DNA of 64,000 bases from the NCBI RefSeq assembly GCF_014773485.1, contig NZ_JACXBP010000012.1:31959-95958 (forward strand), given 5' to 3'. Of the stretch, positions 51,044 to 59,399 are shown piece after piece (the first letter of the stretch is position 1; each line of letters opens with the position of its first letter). The notes under the pieces were generated by a model. It made no database searches. It was not told where the DNA came from and worked only from the letters and a program-made list of their open reading frames with translations. The translations under genes and the position numbers were made by a program. This stretch comes from Erwinia aphidicola (GTDB lineage: Bacteria > Pseudomonadota > Gammaproteobacteria > Enterobacterales > Enterobacteriaceae).

Positions 51044-51721
51044 ATGAATCCCTCTCTGGTGACGTTGACGATTGGGCAGTCCCCGCGCACGGATATTATG
51101 CCGCTGCTGCTGGAGTACCTGCCCGAAGAACAGATTGCCCACTCCGGGCTGCTGGATGGCCTCACGCCCGGGCAAATTGCTGAGCAGTACGCGCCGTCAG
51201 ACGGCGAGAAGGTGCTGGTCTCCAGGCTGACCGACGGCAGCCAGGTGACGCTGGCGGCGAGTAAAGTGGAGCGCGGTTTGCAAAAACGCATCCTGCAGCT
51301 GGAAGATGAGGGGTTTAGCATTATCCTGCTGTTATGCACCGGTGAGTTCGGCAAACTGTACGCCAGTGAGGCGATACTGCTGGAGCCGGACCGTATTATC
51401 CCGCCGCTGATCGAGGCGATTGTCGATGGTCATCAGGTGGGGATTGTGGTGCCGGTGGCCGAACAGATTCAGGAGCAGGCCAACAAGTGGAAAAACCTGA
51501 CGCAGCCACCCTGTTTCGCCGTTGCCAGCCCGTATCTGGCCAGCGATGAGACGCTGATTGATGCTGCGCTGTCGCTGCAGGAGCAAGGGGCAGATGTGGT
51601 GGTGCTGGACTGTATCGGTTATCACCAGCGTCACCGTGATTTCCTGCAAAAACTGTTGGGTATTCCGGTACTACTTTCGAACGTGCTGGTCGCCAAACTG
51701 GCGGCAGAATTACTGGTCTGA
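51044..51721 (+). CDS. aroM: AroM family protein
   Basis: The 225-residue protein has the length of E. coli AroM, named only because it lies in the aroL operon; its function is unknown. Two cysteines sit in similar settings, Cys98 in IILLLCTGEFG and Cys190 in VVVLDCIGYHQ. This resembles the paired catalytic cysteines of Asp/Glu and hydantoin racemases. The N-terminus MNPSLVTLTIGQSPRTDI is typical of the family. It starts four bases after DUF1177. A racemase-like activity is inference. Confidence 0.93.
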   Translation: MNPSLVTLTIGQSPRTDIMPLLLEYLPEEQIAHSGLLDGLTPGQIAEQYAPSDGEKVLVSRLTDGSQVTLAASKVERGLQKRILQLEDEGFSIILLLCTGEFGKLYASEAILLEPDRIIPPLIEAIVDGHQVGIVVPVAEQIQEQANKWKNLTQPPCFAVASPYLASDETLIDAALSLQEQGADVVVLDCIGYHQRHRDFLQKLLGIPVLLSNVLVAKLAAELLV

Positions 51722-51821
51722 GTCACGATTGCAGCGGCTGATGCGCAATAGTGCGTGACAGCCGCTCAATTATGCCACTACACTGCCAGCTTACCTTTGT
51801 CTCTGATTTTAAGGAATTTAT

Positions 51822-52112
51822 ATGCTCAATGTTAGTGAGTATTTTGACGGTAAAGTGAAGTCAATTGGCTTCGAGAGCGCCACGACCGGCCGCGCCAGCG
51901 TTGGCGTGATGGCGGAAGGTGAATACACCTTTGGTACCGCTCAGGCGGAAGAGATGACGGTGGTCAGCGGCTCGCTGAAAGTGCTGCTGCCGGGTGAAGC
52001 CGAGTGGAAAAGATATGCGCCGGGTGAGGTATTTAACGTGCCGGGCCACAGTGAATTCCATCTGCAGGTGGCTGAGCCGTCTGCCTATCTGTGCCGTTAT
52101 CTGAAAGATTGA
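51822..52112 (+). CDS. ppnP: Pyrimidine/purine nucleoside phosphorylase PpnP (YaiE)
   Basis: PpnP is a small cupin-fold enzyme that splits nucleosides with phosphate to free base and ribose 1-phosphate. The 96-residue protein matches E. coli YaiE: MLNVSEYFDGKVKSIGFES, then GEYTFGTAQAEEMTVVSG and VFNVPGHSEFHLQV. TTAAGGAATTTAT precedes the start. It follows aroM, as in E. coli, after 100 bases. Confidence 0.96.
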   Translation: MLNVSEYFDGKVKSIGFESATTGRASVGVMAEGEYTFGTAQAEEMTVVSGSLKVLLPGEAEWKRYAPGEVFNVPGHSEFHLQVAEPSAYLCRYLKD

Positions 52113-52121
52113 TAATGTAGC

Positions 52122-52171
52122 GGGTCGGGCATGCCCGGCCCCTGCGCGTACTGGCGACGCATGCGTCGCCA
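52122..52171. repeat. REP-like palindromes between ppnP and rdgC
   Basis: Two palindromes stand side by side. GGGTCGGGCATGCCCGGCCC (52122-52141) is family B copy 2, one base from a perfect palindrome and nearly the same as the element at 23534-23551. TGGCGACGCATGCGTCGCCA (52152-52171) is a perfect 20-base palindrome. Both centre on GCATGC and lie between convergent gene ends. Confidence 0.75.
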
Positions 52172-52181
52172 GCAAGGTCAA

Positions 52182-53093
52182 TTAACGTTCGGCTTCCCCG
52201 CCCAGCGCTTCCACCGTATTGCTGATTAGCGCGGCCAGTTCGCCGGTCATCAGAATAAAGTCAGCATCAAAACGCCCGGTCACGTCTTCGCGGTCAATGT
52301 CGTCATTCTGCTCGCGCAGAATATCGGCGAACTTCAGGCGTTTGATAGAACCGTCGTCGGACAGCACCATCTGGATGCGCTCCTGCCAGTCCAGTGCCAG
52401 CTTGGTGACCAGCTTGCCGGCTTCGATATGGTTGGCGATCTCATCGCACACCAGGTCCTGCTTCTTACAGCGGATCACGCCGCCATCTTCCAGAATCGCT
52501 TTCAGCTCGGCTTCATCCATCAGCGCGAAACCGGCAGGCAGCTCGCCAGAGCGCACCCACTCGGTCATGGTCAGCTCAATTGGGCTTTCCAGCGTCAGCG
52601 GCACCACCGGCAGTGACCCCAGGCTCTTACGCAGCAGCGCCAGCGTATCCTCGGCTTTTTTCGCGCTGGCACAGTCAACCATAATCAGGTTGTTCACGGT
52701 GTCGATCCAGACATACGTCTGGCTGAAGCGGCTGAAGGCACGCGGCAGCAGGCTGTGCAGCACTTCATCCTTCAGTGAGTCTTTCTCGGTTTTTTTCAGC
52801 TTGCGCGACTGCTCGGCTTCCAGCTTGCTGATTTTCGCTTCCAGCGCCTGTTTGATCACCGGCGAAGGCAGCATTTTCTCTTCTTTGCGCGCGCAAATCA
52901 GGATCTGGCCGTTAGTGACGTGGGTCAGATCTTCGCTGCGCGGACCTATCGGCGAGACCCAGCCAGTTTTCGACATATCCTGGCTGCCGCACGGGGTGAA
53001 AGAGAAAGCATCGAGCTGTTTTTCCATCTCGTCTGCTACCAGCGGAATGTCGCGATTAAGACGATAGACCATCAAATTTTTAAACCACAGCAT
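52182..53093 (-). CDS. rdgC: Recombination-associated protein RdgC
   Basis: RdgC is a ring-shaped DNA-binding protein that restrains RecA. The 303-residue product equals the E. coli length and starts MLWFKNLMVYRLNRDIPL, with SFTPCGSQDMSKTGWVSP following. The true start at 53093 follows GAGGGAATGCAGC; the frame is open 28 codons further but without similarity. It is convergent with ppnP and divergent from mak. Confidence 0.97.
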   Translation of the reverse strand: MLWFKNLMVYRLNRDIPLVADEMEKQLDAFSFTPCGSQDMSKTGWVSPIGPRSEDLTHVTNGQILICARKEEKMLPSPVIKQALEAKISKLEAEQSRKLKKTEKDSLKDEVLHSLLPRAFSRFSQTYVWIDTVNNLIMVDCASAKKAEDTLALLRKSLGSLPVVPLTLESPIELTMTEWVRSGELPAGFALMDEAELKAILEDGGVIRCKKQDLVCDEIANHIEAGKLVTKLALDWQERIQMVLSDDGSIKRLKFADILREQNDDIDREDVTGRFDADFILMTGELAALISNTVEALGGEAER

Positions 53094-53239
53094 GCTGCAT
53101 TCCCTCTCTGTGCGCGCAAGAAGGCGCGCGAGTTCAAAGTCAGGGCGCATGATAGCGAATCGGCGGCGGGGTTTCATTGCCTTTCCGCCTGCCGCCTTCT
53201 AAGGTAGTGATCTCACCGTCAAATAATGAGGAATAACAA

Positions 53240-54145
53240 GTGCGTATTGGTATTGATTTAGGTGGCACCAAAACAGAAGTGATTGCCTTATCTGACCACG
53301 GCGAAGAACTGTTCCGCTACCGCGTCCCCACGCCGCGTGACGACTATGACAAGACCGTGGAGAACATCATCGGGCTGGTAAAGCGGGCAGAGCAGGAGAC
53401 CGGGCAGCAGGGCAGCGTTGGGCTGGGCATTCCCGGCACGCTGTCGCCGTTTACGCGGCGGGTAAAAAACGCCAACTCCACCTGGCTGAACGGTCAGCCG
53501 CTGGATAAAGACCTGCAGCAGCGGCTGGGGCGCGAAGTGCGCATTGCCAATGATGCCAACTGCCTGGCGGTGTCGGAAGCGGTCGACGGTGCCGCTGCCG
53601 GTAAGCAGACGGTGTTTGCGGTAATAATCGGCACCGGCTGCGGCGCAGGCGTGGCGTTGAACGGCCAGGCGCACAGCGGCGGAAACGGCAACGCCGGCGA
53701 GTGGGGGCACAACCCGCTGCCGTGGATGGATGAAGACGAGCTGCGCTACCGCGAAGAGGTGCCGTGCTACTGCGGTAAGCAAGGCTGCATCGAAACCTTT
53801 ATCTCCGGCACCGGCTTTGCCACGGATTACCAGCGGCTGAGCGGCATCGATCTCAAAGGCGCGGAGATTATCAAGCGGCTGGAGCAGCAGGACCCGGTGG
53901 CCGAGCTGGCGATGAGCCGCTACGAGATGCGGCTGGCGAAGTCGCTGGCGCACGTGGTGAACATCCTCGACCCGGATATGATCGTGCTGGGCGGCGGGAT
54001 GAGCAACGTTGAGCGCCTGTATCAGACGGTGCCGCAGCTGGTGAAAAACTGGGTGTTCGGCGGCGAGTTTGCTACCCCGATCCGCCGCGCCGTCCACGGT
54101 GATTCCAGCGGCGTGCGCGGGGCGGCGTGGCTGTGGCCGTTGTGA
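53240..54145 (+). CDS. mak: Fructokinase Mak (ROK family)
   Basis: Mak phosphorylates fructose (and mannose) in the cytoplasm. The 301-residue ROK protein starts at GTG 53240: MRIGIDLGGTKTEVIALS, the ATP/phosphate motif. It has the ROK histidine/cysteine zinc site in EWGHNP and CYCGKQGCIETF, and the E. coli-like end GVRGAAWLWPL. ATGAGGAAT precedes the start. Gene order rdgC-mak is as in E. coli. Confidence 0.96.
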   Translation: MRIGIDLGGTKTEVIALSDHGEELFRYRVPTPRDDYDKTVENIIGLVKRAEQETGQQGSVGLGIPGTLSPFTRRVKNANSTWLNGQPLDKDLQQRLGREVRIANDANCLAVSEAVDGAAAGKQTVFAVIIGTGCGAGVALNGQAHSGGNGNAGEWGHNPLPWMDEDELRYREEVPCYCGKQGCIETFISGTGFATDYQRLSGIDLKGAEIIKRLEQQDPVAELAMSRYEMRLAKSLAHVVNILDPDMIVLGGGMSNVERLYQTVPQLVKNWVFGGEFATPIRRAVHGDSSGVRGAAWLWPL

Positions 54146-54156
54146 TCTGACGGGGC

Positions 54157-54200
54157 CCCCTACAGCAATGTAGGGGCGGACCCTCTTTTCCGGTCCGCCC
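54157..54200. repeat. REP-like palindrome, family A, copy 2
   Basis: CCCCTAC, loop AGCAAT, GTAGGGG (54157-54176) is joined to GGGCGGACC, loop CCTCTTTTC-like, GGTCCGCCC (54174-54200). The stems and the CTCTTTT loop are those of copy 1 at 5932-5970. It lies between the convergent genes mak and the permease. Confidence 0.8.
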
Positions 54201-54228
54201 GTAAGGCCGGTTAACATCGCCGAAACCG

Positions 54229-55593
54229 TTATTCGCCCTGCAGCATCACGTCGTGCGGGGCATTATCGCGGTGGCTTTTGGTCATCAGGAACCACAGATA
54301 GCCGATCGCCATCAGGCCGACAAAAACAGCGCCAATCAGCGCGTTAAACCACAGCATCGCGATCAGGCACACCACCGCCAGCACCAGCGCAATCATCGGC
54401 ACCACCGGGTAACCCGGCGCGCGGAAGGTGCGCTCCAGCTCTGGCGCCGTGCGGCGCAGGCGGAACAGGCTCAGCATGCTCATGATGTACATCACGATGG
54501 CACCAAACACCGCCATGGTGATCATCGCCGCCGTCAGCGACATGCCCTGCAGGTTAATCCAGCCGTCGCTAAAGATGGCGACAATGCCGATCGCTCCACC
54601 GGCAATGATTGCGCGGTGCGGAGTTTGAAAGCGTGACAGCTTCGCCAGCCCGCTTGGCAGATATCCGGCGCGCGACAGCGCAAAGAACTGGCGCGAGTAG
54701 CCAAGAATGATGCCGTGGAAGCTGGCAATCAGGCCGAACAGGCCAATCCACACCAGCATATGCATCCAGTTGGAATGGTTGCCGACGATCATTTTCATCG
54801 CCTGCGGCAGCGGGTCATTGATGTTTGACAGCGTGCGCCAGTCGCCCGCACCGCCCGCCATCAGCATCACGCCGATCGCCAGCACCACCAGCGTCAGGAT
54901 CCCGGCCACATAGGCACGTGGGATGGTGCGCTTCGGATCTTTCGCCTCTTCGGCGGCCATGGCAGCCCCCTCAATCGCGAGGAAGAACCAGATAGCAAAC
55001 GGGATCGCCGCGAAGATCCCCGACAGCGCAGGCATGCCGAAGTGCTCGCCGCCCGCCCAGCCGTTGGCGGCGAAGTTGGCAATGCTGAAGCCCGGCGCCA
55101 CTACACCCATAAATACCAGCAGCTCAAGCACCGCCAGCACGGTCACCACCAGTTCAAACATCGCTGCCAGCTTTACGCCAAGAATATTCAGCGTCATAAA
55201 GACGATATAGGCGCCGACCGCCGCATATTTCGGGTTCAGCTCCGGGTACTGCACGTTGAGATAGGCACCGATCGCCATGGCGATAGCCGGGGGCGCGAAG
55301 ACAAACTCAATCAGCGTTGCCATCCCGGCAATCAGGCCACCGGTTTCGCCAAAGGCGCGGCGGCTGTAGGCGAAGGGACCGCCGGCATGGGGAATAGCGG
55401 TGGTGAGTTCGGTAAAGCTGAAAATAAAGCAGGTGTACATCAGGGCGATCATCAGCGTGGTCAACAGGAAGCCCAGCGTACCCGCTACGCCCCAGCCGTA
55501 GCTCCAGCCAAAATATTCCCCGGAAATCACCAGACCTACCGCAATCCCCCACAAATGGATGGTGCCCAGCGTGGGTTTGAGTGTGCTCGTCAT
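54229..55593 (-). CDS. Ethanolamine permease-type APC transporter
   Basis: The 454-residue protein has 12 helices and belongs to the amino acid-polyamine-organocation group. GTIHLWGIAVGLVISGEYFGW at the N-terminus and FTELTTAIPHAGGPFAYSRRAFG are hallmarks of ethanolamine permeases (Eat). No eut genes lie nearby. It is divergent from a kinase-like gene and an AraC regulator across a 233-base promoter region with three direct repeats, which suggests common control. Another amino alcohol or amino acid is possible as substrate. Confidence 0.87.
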   Translation of the reverse strand: MTSTLKPTLGTIHLWGIAVGLVISGEYFGWSYGWGVAGTLGFLLTTLMIALMYTCFIFSFTELTTAIPHAGGPFAYSRRAFGETGGLIAGMATLIEFVFAPPAIAMAIGAYLNVQYPELNPKYAAVGAYIVFMTLNILGVKLAAMFELVVTVLAVLELLVFMGVVAPGFSIANFAANGWAGGEHFGMPALSGIFAAIPFAIWFFLAIEGAAMAAEEAKDPKRTIPRAYVAGILTLVVLAIGVMLMAGGAGDWRTLSNINDPLPQAMKMIVGNHSNWMHMLVWIGLFGLIASFHGIILGYSRQFFALSRAGYLPSGLAKLSRFQTPHRAIIAGGAIGIVAIFSDGWINLQGMSLTAAMITMAVFGAIVMYIMSMLSLFRLRRTAPELERTFRAPGYPVVPMIALVLAVVCLIAMLWFNALIGAVFVGLMAIGYLWFLMTKSHRDNAPHDVMLQGE

Positions 55594-55683
55594 ACCGTTA
55601 TCCCCGTCATTATTGTGTTAGTGGGTCGATAATGCAGCTCCCCGAGGGGGGAAACTTGACGCGGGCGTGATGATTTCTGCGCG

Positions 55684-55754
55684 CTGCGGTCAACTACGCT
55701 GCAAAAAAAGCGCCAGATGTACGCTACGGTCAAAACTGGGTCGTCTGCGGTCAA
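55684..55754. promoter_or_regulatory. Three phased direct repeats in the permease/kinase promoter region
   Basis: CTGCGGTCAA occurs at 55684-55693 and 55745-55754, and CTACGGTCAA at 55724-55733, all on the plus strand. The starts are 40 and 21 bases apart, about four and two helical turns. Direct repeats 21 bases apart are typical of AraC-family sites, and an AraC-family gene lies downstream. Binding is inferred. Confidence 0.6.
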
Positions 55755-55826
55755 GCCGAAAAGGGCGGGCGATCGGATGCTGGTTATCACAGAGACATCG
55801 TTCAACCTCGATTGCGGAGCCAGATA

Positions 55827-56831
55827 ATGACTGCCAAACAAAATGACACCCTGAACAATGACGCGCTGCAGCGCCTGGCCGAACGCACGCTGGCCCGCTA
55901 TCCCGCCGCTCTGCAGGGCAAGCTGAGCCTGCTGTGCCGCTCGGAAAACGCCACTTTCCTGCTGGAAGCGGGCGGTAAACGCTATGCGCTGCGCCTGCAC
56001 CGTCCCGACTATCACCAATACGCCGATATCGTCAGCGAGCTGCAGTGGTTGGACGCGCTGCGCGAAACCGGCATCGAGGTGCCGCAGGCGGTGGCGGATA
56101 GCGCAGGGGAAACGGTGCAAACGCTGGTGCTGGAAGAGGGAACGGTGCGCCACGCGGTACTGTTCCACTGGATTGAGGGCGAGATGCCGGGCACCGATGT
56201 CGACCCGCGCGCCTTTCGCCAGCTCGGCAATATCACCGCGCGCCTGCATCAGCACAGCCGCCGCTGGCAACAGCCGGCCGGGTTCCAGCGCATTATCTGG
56301 GATCATCACACCATGGTCAGCGCGCAAAGCCACTGGGGCGACTGGCGCGATGCCCCCAATCTGCGCATCGGCGACCGGGCGATCGTTGAGCAGGCGATCG
56401 CCAGAGTGGGATCCGAGCTGGCGGAGTTTGGCAAAGCGCCGCACAACTACGGCCTGATCCACGCCGATCTGCGCCTGACCAACCTGCTGCTGCACAAGGG
56501 CGAAACCCGGGTGATCGACTTTGACGATTGCGGCTTCGGCTGGTATCTGCACGACCTGGCGGCTGCAATCAGCTTTGTTGAGCACCATCCGCGCGCCGCA
56601 GAGTGGATCGACAACTGGATCACCGGCTACGAGCAGGTGGCGCATATCAGCGATGCGGAGATGGATCGGGTGCCGACGCTGCTGATCCAGCGCCGCATTC
56701 AGCTGCTGGCCTGGGCGGGATCGCACGCGGAAACGGAGATGGCGCACAGCCTCGGCCCGCAGTGGGCGGATCATTCAGTGCGCCTGTGTCGCCGTTATCT
56801 GGAAACGTCGCAGCTGCCGGTCGGCGCATAA
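55827..56831 (+). CDS. APH-fold phosphotransferase (choline/ethanolamine or hydroxylysine kinase-like)
   Basis: The 334-residue protein has the aminoglycoside phosphotransferase fold. It shows the lysine/arginine region GGKRYALRLHRPDYH, the catalytic loop YGLIHADLRLTNLLLH (Asp base, Asn metal ligand) and the metal-binding VIDFDDCGFGWYLHDLAAA. Such kinases act on choline, ethanolamine, homoserine, hydroxylysine or antibiotics. Paired with an ethanolamine-type permease, an amino alcohol substrate is most likely, but this is inference. The start at 55827 follows GCGGAGCCAGATA. Confidence 0.85.
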   Translation: MTAKQNDTLNNDALQRLAERTLARYPAALQGKLSLLCRSENATFLLEAGGKRYALRLHRPDYHQYADIVSELQWLDALRETGIEVPQAVADSAGETVQTLVLEEGTVRHAVLFHWIEGEMPGTDVDPRAFRQLGNITARLHQHSRRWQQPAGFQRIIWDHHTMVSAQSHWGDWRDAPNLRIGDRAIVEQAIARVGSELAEFGKAPHNYGLIHADLRLTNLLLHKGETRVIDFDDCGFGWYLHDLAAAISFVEHHPRAAEWIDNWITGYEQVAHISDAEMDRVPTLLIQRRIQLLAWAGSHAETEMAHSLGPQWADHSVRLCRRYLETSQLPVGA

Positions 56832-56994
56832 ACCCGCCACGTTGCACCGTGGACGGGCACTTTGTGCTGCCACGGTGCTCTTTTCGCACGGATAGCCATA
56901 CGCAAGCACGCGAATTGTCTGATGTTGCGGTTGGTACGCAATTTGCTCTGTATACGGGGAGAGGGGAGTACCCCAGGCAGCAGGAGACAATCAC

Positions 56995-58062
56995 ATGTTA
57001 CATACTCAACTGGCACGCCCTGAAATCAGCCACGTCTTGCACAGCGGCAATGTCGCCAACCGCGGCGTGCTCGCCGCCGCCGCCAGCGGCCTGAGCGACT
57101 TTATCAGCCATAGCGGCGGCGATGTCGATCGTATCTTTGGCGTCAGCGGTATCGACCCGGAGCTGCTGGCGCAGCCCACCCTCAGCCTTGGCTTAATCAA
57201 CTACTGCCGGGTGATGGAAGAGGCGGCGCGCAGTTCAGGCTGTGATAACTTCGGTTTACACTACGGCAGGCAGTTTAAACCACAGTCATTAGGTCTGATT
57301 GGCTACATTGGCCTGTGCAGCGCCACGCTGGAGCAGGCGCTGCAAAACGTCGCGCATGCTTTTCCCTGGCACCAGCACGATACGCTGACCCGGCTGGTGG
57401 ACAAGGGGGACTGCTGGCGGCTGGATTATCAGGTGCGTCACGGCGCCATTCTCTGCCGCCGTCAGGATGCCGAGCTGACGCTGGGGATGTTTATGAACCT
57501 GATCCGCCACGTGGCCGGTAAACACTGGGCGCCGCGTGAGGTTCACTTTGAACATCCGCGCCCGGCGCAGTGGCACGAACACTGCAAAGCCTTTGACGCC
57601 CCGGTCTATTTTGACCAGCCGTTTAACTCCTTGCTGATCCCGAAACGCGATCTCGCCCGCGCGATGCCCGACAGCGATCCGCTGCTGCTTGGCGTAATGC
57701 AGGATGCGATCCGCCGCCTGAACAGCGCCACGCCGCAGCAGAATATTGTCGACCAGGCGCGTGCGCAGGTGCATCGGGTGATGCTGCAGGGCGAGCCGGT
57801 GCTGGAAGAGGTCGCGGATAAGATGGGGCTGTCGAGCTGGTCACTGCAGCGCCGCCTGCGCGAAGAGGGCCTGAGCTTTACCGCGCTGGTGGATGCCGTG
57901 CGCTGTGAGATGGCGAAACACTATCTGCAGCAGCGCCAGCTGCCGATTTCCGAGATGGCGCTGCTGCTGGGCTACTCCGAAGTCAGCGCCTTTTCGCGCG
58001 CCTTTCGCCGCTGGTTCGGCATCAGCCCGCGCCAGTGGCGACAGGGCGAGCTGGCGGGCTAA
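56995..58062 (+). CDS. AraC family regulator with N-terminal arabinose-binding-type domain
   Basis: The 355-residue regulator has a long N-terminal domain of the OruR/AraC 'arabinose-binding of AraC regulator' type (IFGVSGIDPELLAQPTLSLGL onward). The C-terminal AraC helix-turn-helix pair reads VADKMGLSSWSLQRRLREEG and SEMALLLGYSEVSAFSRAFRRWFG. It follows the kinase gene in the same direction after 163 bases and probably controls the divergent permease and kinase genes. CAGGAGACAATCAC precedes the start. Its end overlaps the next gene by four bases. Confidence 0.9.
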   Translation: MLHTQLARPEISHVLHSGNVANRGVLAAAASGLSDFISHSGGDVDRIFGVSGIDPELLAQPTLSLGLINYCRVMEEAARSSGCDNFGLHYGRQFKPQSLGLIGYIGLCSATLEQALQNVAHAFPWHQHDTLTRLVDKGDCWRLDYQVRHGAILCRRQDAELTLGMFMNLIRHVAGKHWAPREVHFEHPRPAQWHEHCKAFDAPVYFDQPFNSLLIPKRDLARAMPDSDPLLLGVMQDAIRRLNSATPQQNIVDQARAQVHRVMLQGEPVLEEVADKMGLSSWSLQRRLREEGLSFTALVDAVRCEMAKHYLQQRQLPISEMALLLGYSEVSAFSRAFRRWFGISPRQWRQGELAG

Positions 58063-58382
58063 GGGCGAAAATCAATCGCCACGCCGTCAGCCAGTTCAGG
58101 CGGCGGCGCGGGCAGATCGGGCGCGCTGGCCACCAGGCTCCACGTTTTCAGGCAGAGCAACTCATCACCTTCGGTGCGCAGCACCTGGTAGCGCTGGTTC
58201 GCACCGTACTTTAGCGTCACGTGGCAAACCTTACCCTGATAGCGGTGGGCATCGGTGAAATGGCGCTGTATGCCTTGCTGCATCGCGGCGAGATAGCGAT
58301 CGTTTTTGGGAGCAGTAGCGTGACATCCGCTTAATATAACGCCGACGATTAGCAGGCCCAGAGTCAAATAAGGTTTATACAT
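58059..58382 (-). CDS. Lipoprotein with TolA C-terminal-like domain
   Basis: The 107-residue protein is a predicted lipoprotein: MYKPYLTLGLLIVGVILSGC with lipidation at Cys20. Its mature part resembles the C-terminal domain of TolA: HFTDAHRYQGKVCHVTLKYG, then ALPAPPPEL-like DLPAPPPELADGVAIDFRP, with two cysteines at the TolA disulfide positions. TolA domain III binds colicins, phage proteins and TolB, so this could be a TolA-like envelope partner. The start at 58382 is chosen for the lipobox; 22 codons upstream in frame add a second hydrophobic stretch and are not used. Confidence 0.8.
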   Translation of the reverse strand: MYKPYLTLGLLIVGVILSGCHATAPKNDRYLAAMQQGIQRHFTDAHRYQGKVCHVTLKYGANQRYQVLRTEGDELLCLKTWSLVASAPDLPAPPPELADGVAIDFRP

Positions 58383-58708
58383 TGCGCTTTGCCCCAGAAT
58401 TAAAGCGATAAATAATGTCGCATTGTACCGGACCCGCGCAGACTGCAAACAAAAATCATTCTGGCAAAGTGATTTACAGAATTTTCTCTTAAATTTGCCT
58501 TAAGGGGTTGTGGCGGTTTAGTTCGGCTGTATATATTACCGTTAATCAATTAAATTAATTGACTATTTCGGTTTATTTGCAAGAGCTGCCTGTGTTATTC
58601 TGGCGCCGCATTCTCACCTTTATCTGTAATTCTCGCGTTTATTATTTCCAGATGATATTAATTTGTCTGGTGCGGGACTTTCGCTGCAATTTTCATTCAG
58701 GGATTAAA
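58383..58708. other. AT-rich promoter region of the lipoprotein operon (326 bases)
   Basis: No gene is called. The region contains a 17-base AT palindrome, TCAATTAA-A-TTAATTGA, at 58546-58562, about 150 bases before the CsgG-like start. The AT-rich stretch around it (58525-58700) could be a binding area for H-NS-type proteins. An in-frame extension of the next gene from 58559 lacks a ribosome site. Confidence 0.5.
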
Positions 58709-59383
58709 ATGAAACCCACCAGCCTTGCTGTTGTTAGCTTATTCGGCACCGTACTGTTAACCGGCTGTGCCAACGAAACCTCACGCTCTATTGAAGCCCC
58801 TCAGGTGGCTGCCGCCGCTCAACCGCAATATCAGGGGGTGAAAAGTCCGATTGCCGTGGGCAAATTCGATAATCGCTCCGCCTATATGAATGGGGTGTTC
58901 TCTGACGGCGTGGACCGCCTGGGAAACCAGTCTAAAACCATCCTGATTACCCACCTGCAGCAGACCGGACGCTTCAATGTCATGGACCGCACCAACCTTG
59001 AAGAACTCAAGGCGGAAGCGGGCTATCAAGGCAGCAAGCAGTCTATCAAAGGCGCGAACTATATTATCACCGGTGACATTACCGAATTTGGCCGCAAAGA
59101 GGTGGGTGACCAGCAGCTGTGGGGCATCCTGGGCCGCGGCAAATCTCAGGTCGCTTATGCCAAAGTGAATCTTAACGTCGTCGATGTGACCACCTCGGAA
59201 GTGGTCTATGCCGTTCAGGGCGCCGGCGAATACAGCCTGTCTAACCGTGAAATTATCGGCTTCGGCGGCACCGCCAGCTATGACTCCACGCTGAATGGTA
59301 AGGTGATGGATTTAGCGATTCGCGAAGCGGTCAATCATCTGGTCAATGGAATTGAGTCCGGCGCATGGCGCCCGGCGAAATAA
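58709..59383 (+). CDS. CsgG/HfaB family lipoprotein
   Basis: The 224-residue lipoprotein has signal MKPTSLAVVSLFGTVLLTGC (lipidation at Cys20) and a CsgG-like domain: SPIAVGKFDNRSAYMNGVF, then RFNVMDRTNLEELKAEAGY, ANYIITGDITEFGRKEVG and VNLNVVDVTTSEVVYAVQG. CsgG forms the outer-membrane pore for curli, but no csg genes are here and the genes downstream are different. It heads a three-lipoprotein operon. AGGGATTAAA precedes the start. Confidence 0.9.
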   Translation: MKPTSLAVVSLFGTVLLTGCANETSRSIEAPQVAAAAQPQYQGVKSPIAVGKFDNRSAYMNGVFSDGVDRLGNQSKTILITHLQQTGRFNVMDRTNLEELKAEAGYQGSKQSIKGANYIITGDITEFGRKEVGDQQLWGILGRGKSQVAYAKVNLNVVDVTTSEVVYAVQGAGEYSLSNREIIGFGGTASYDSTLNGKVMDLAIREAVNHLVNGIESGAWRPAK

Positions 59384-59399
59384 TAATAAGGGAATAATC

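Noticed and set aside
53288..54217. 309-codon open frame antisense to mak
   Set aside because: Mak matches its family throughout; the antisense product has shadow composition only.
55590..56774. 394-codon open frame antisense to the kinase gene
   Set aside because: The kinase has intact catalytic motifs on the plus strand. The antisense frame has no recognisable domain.
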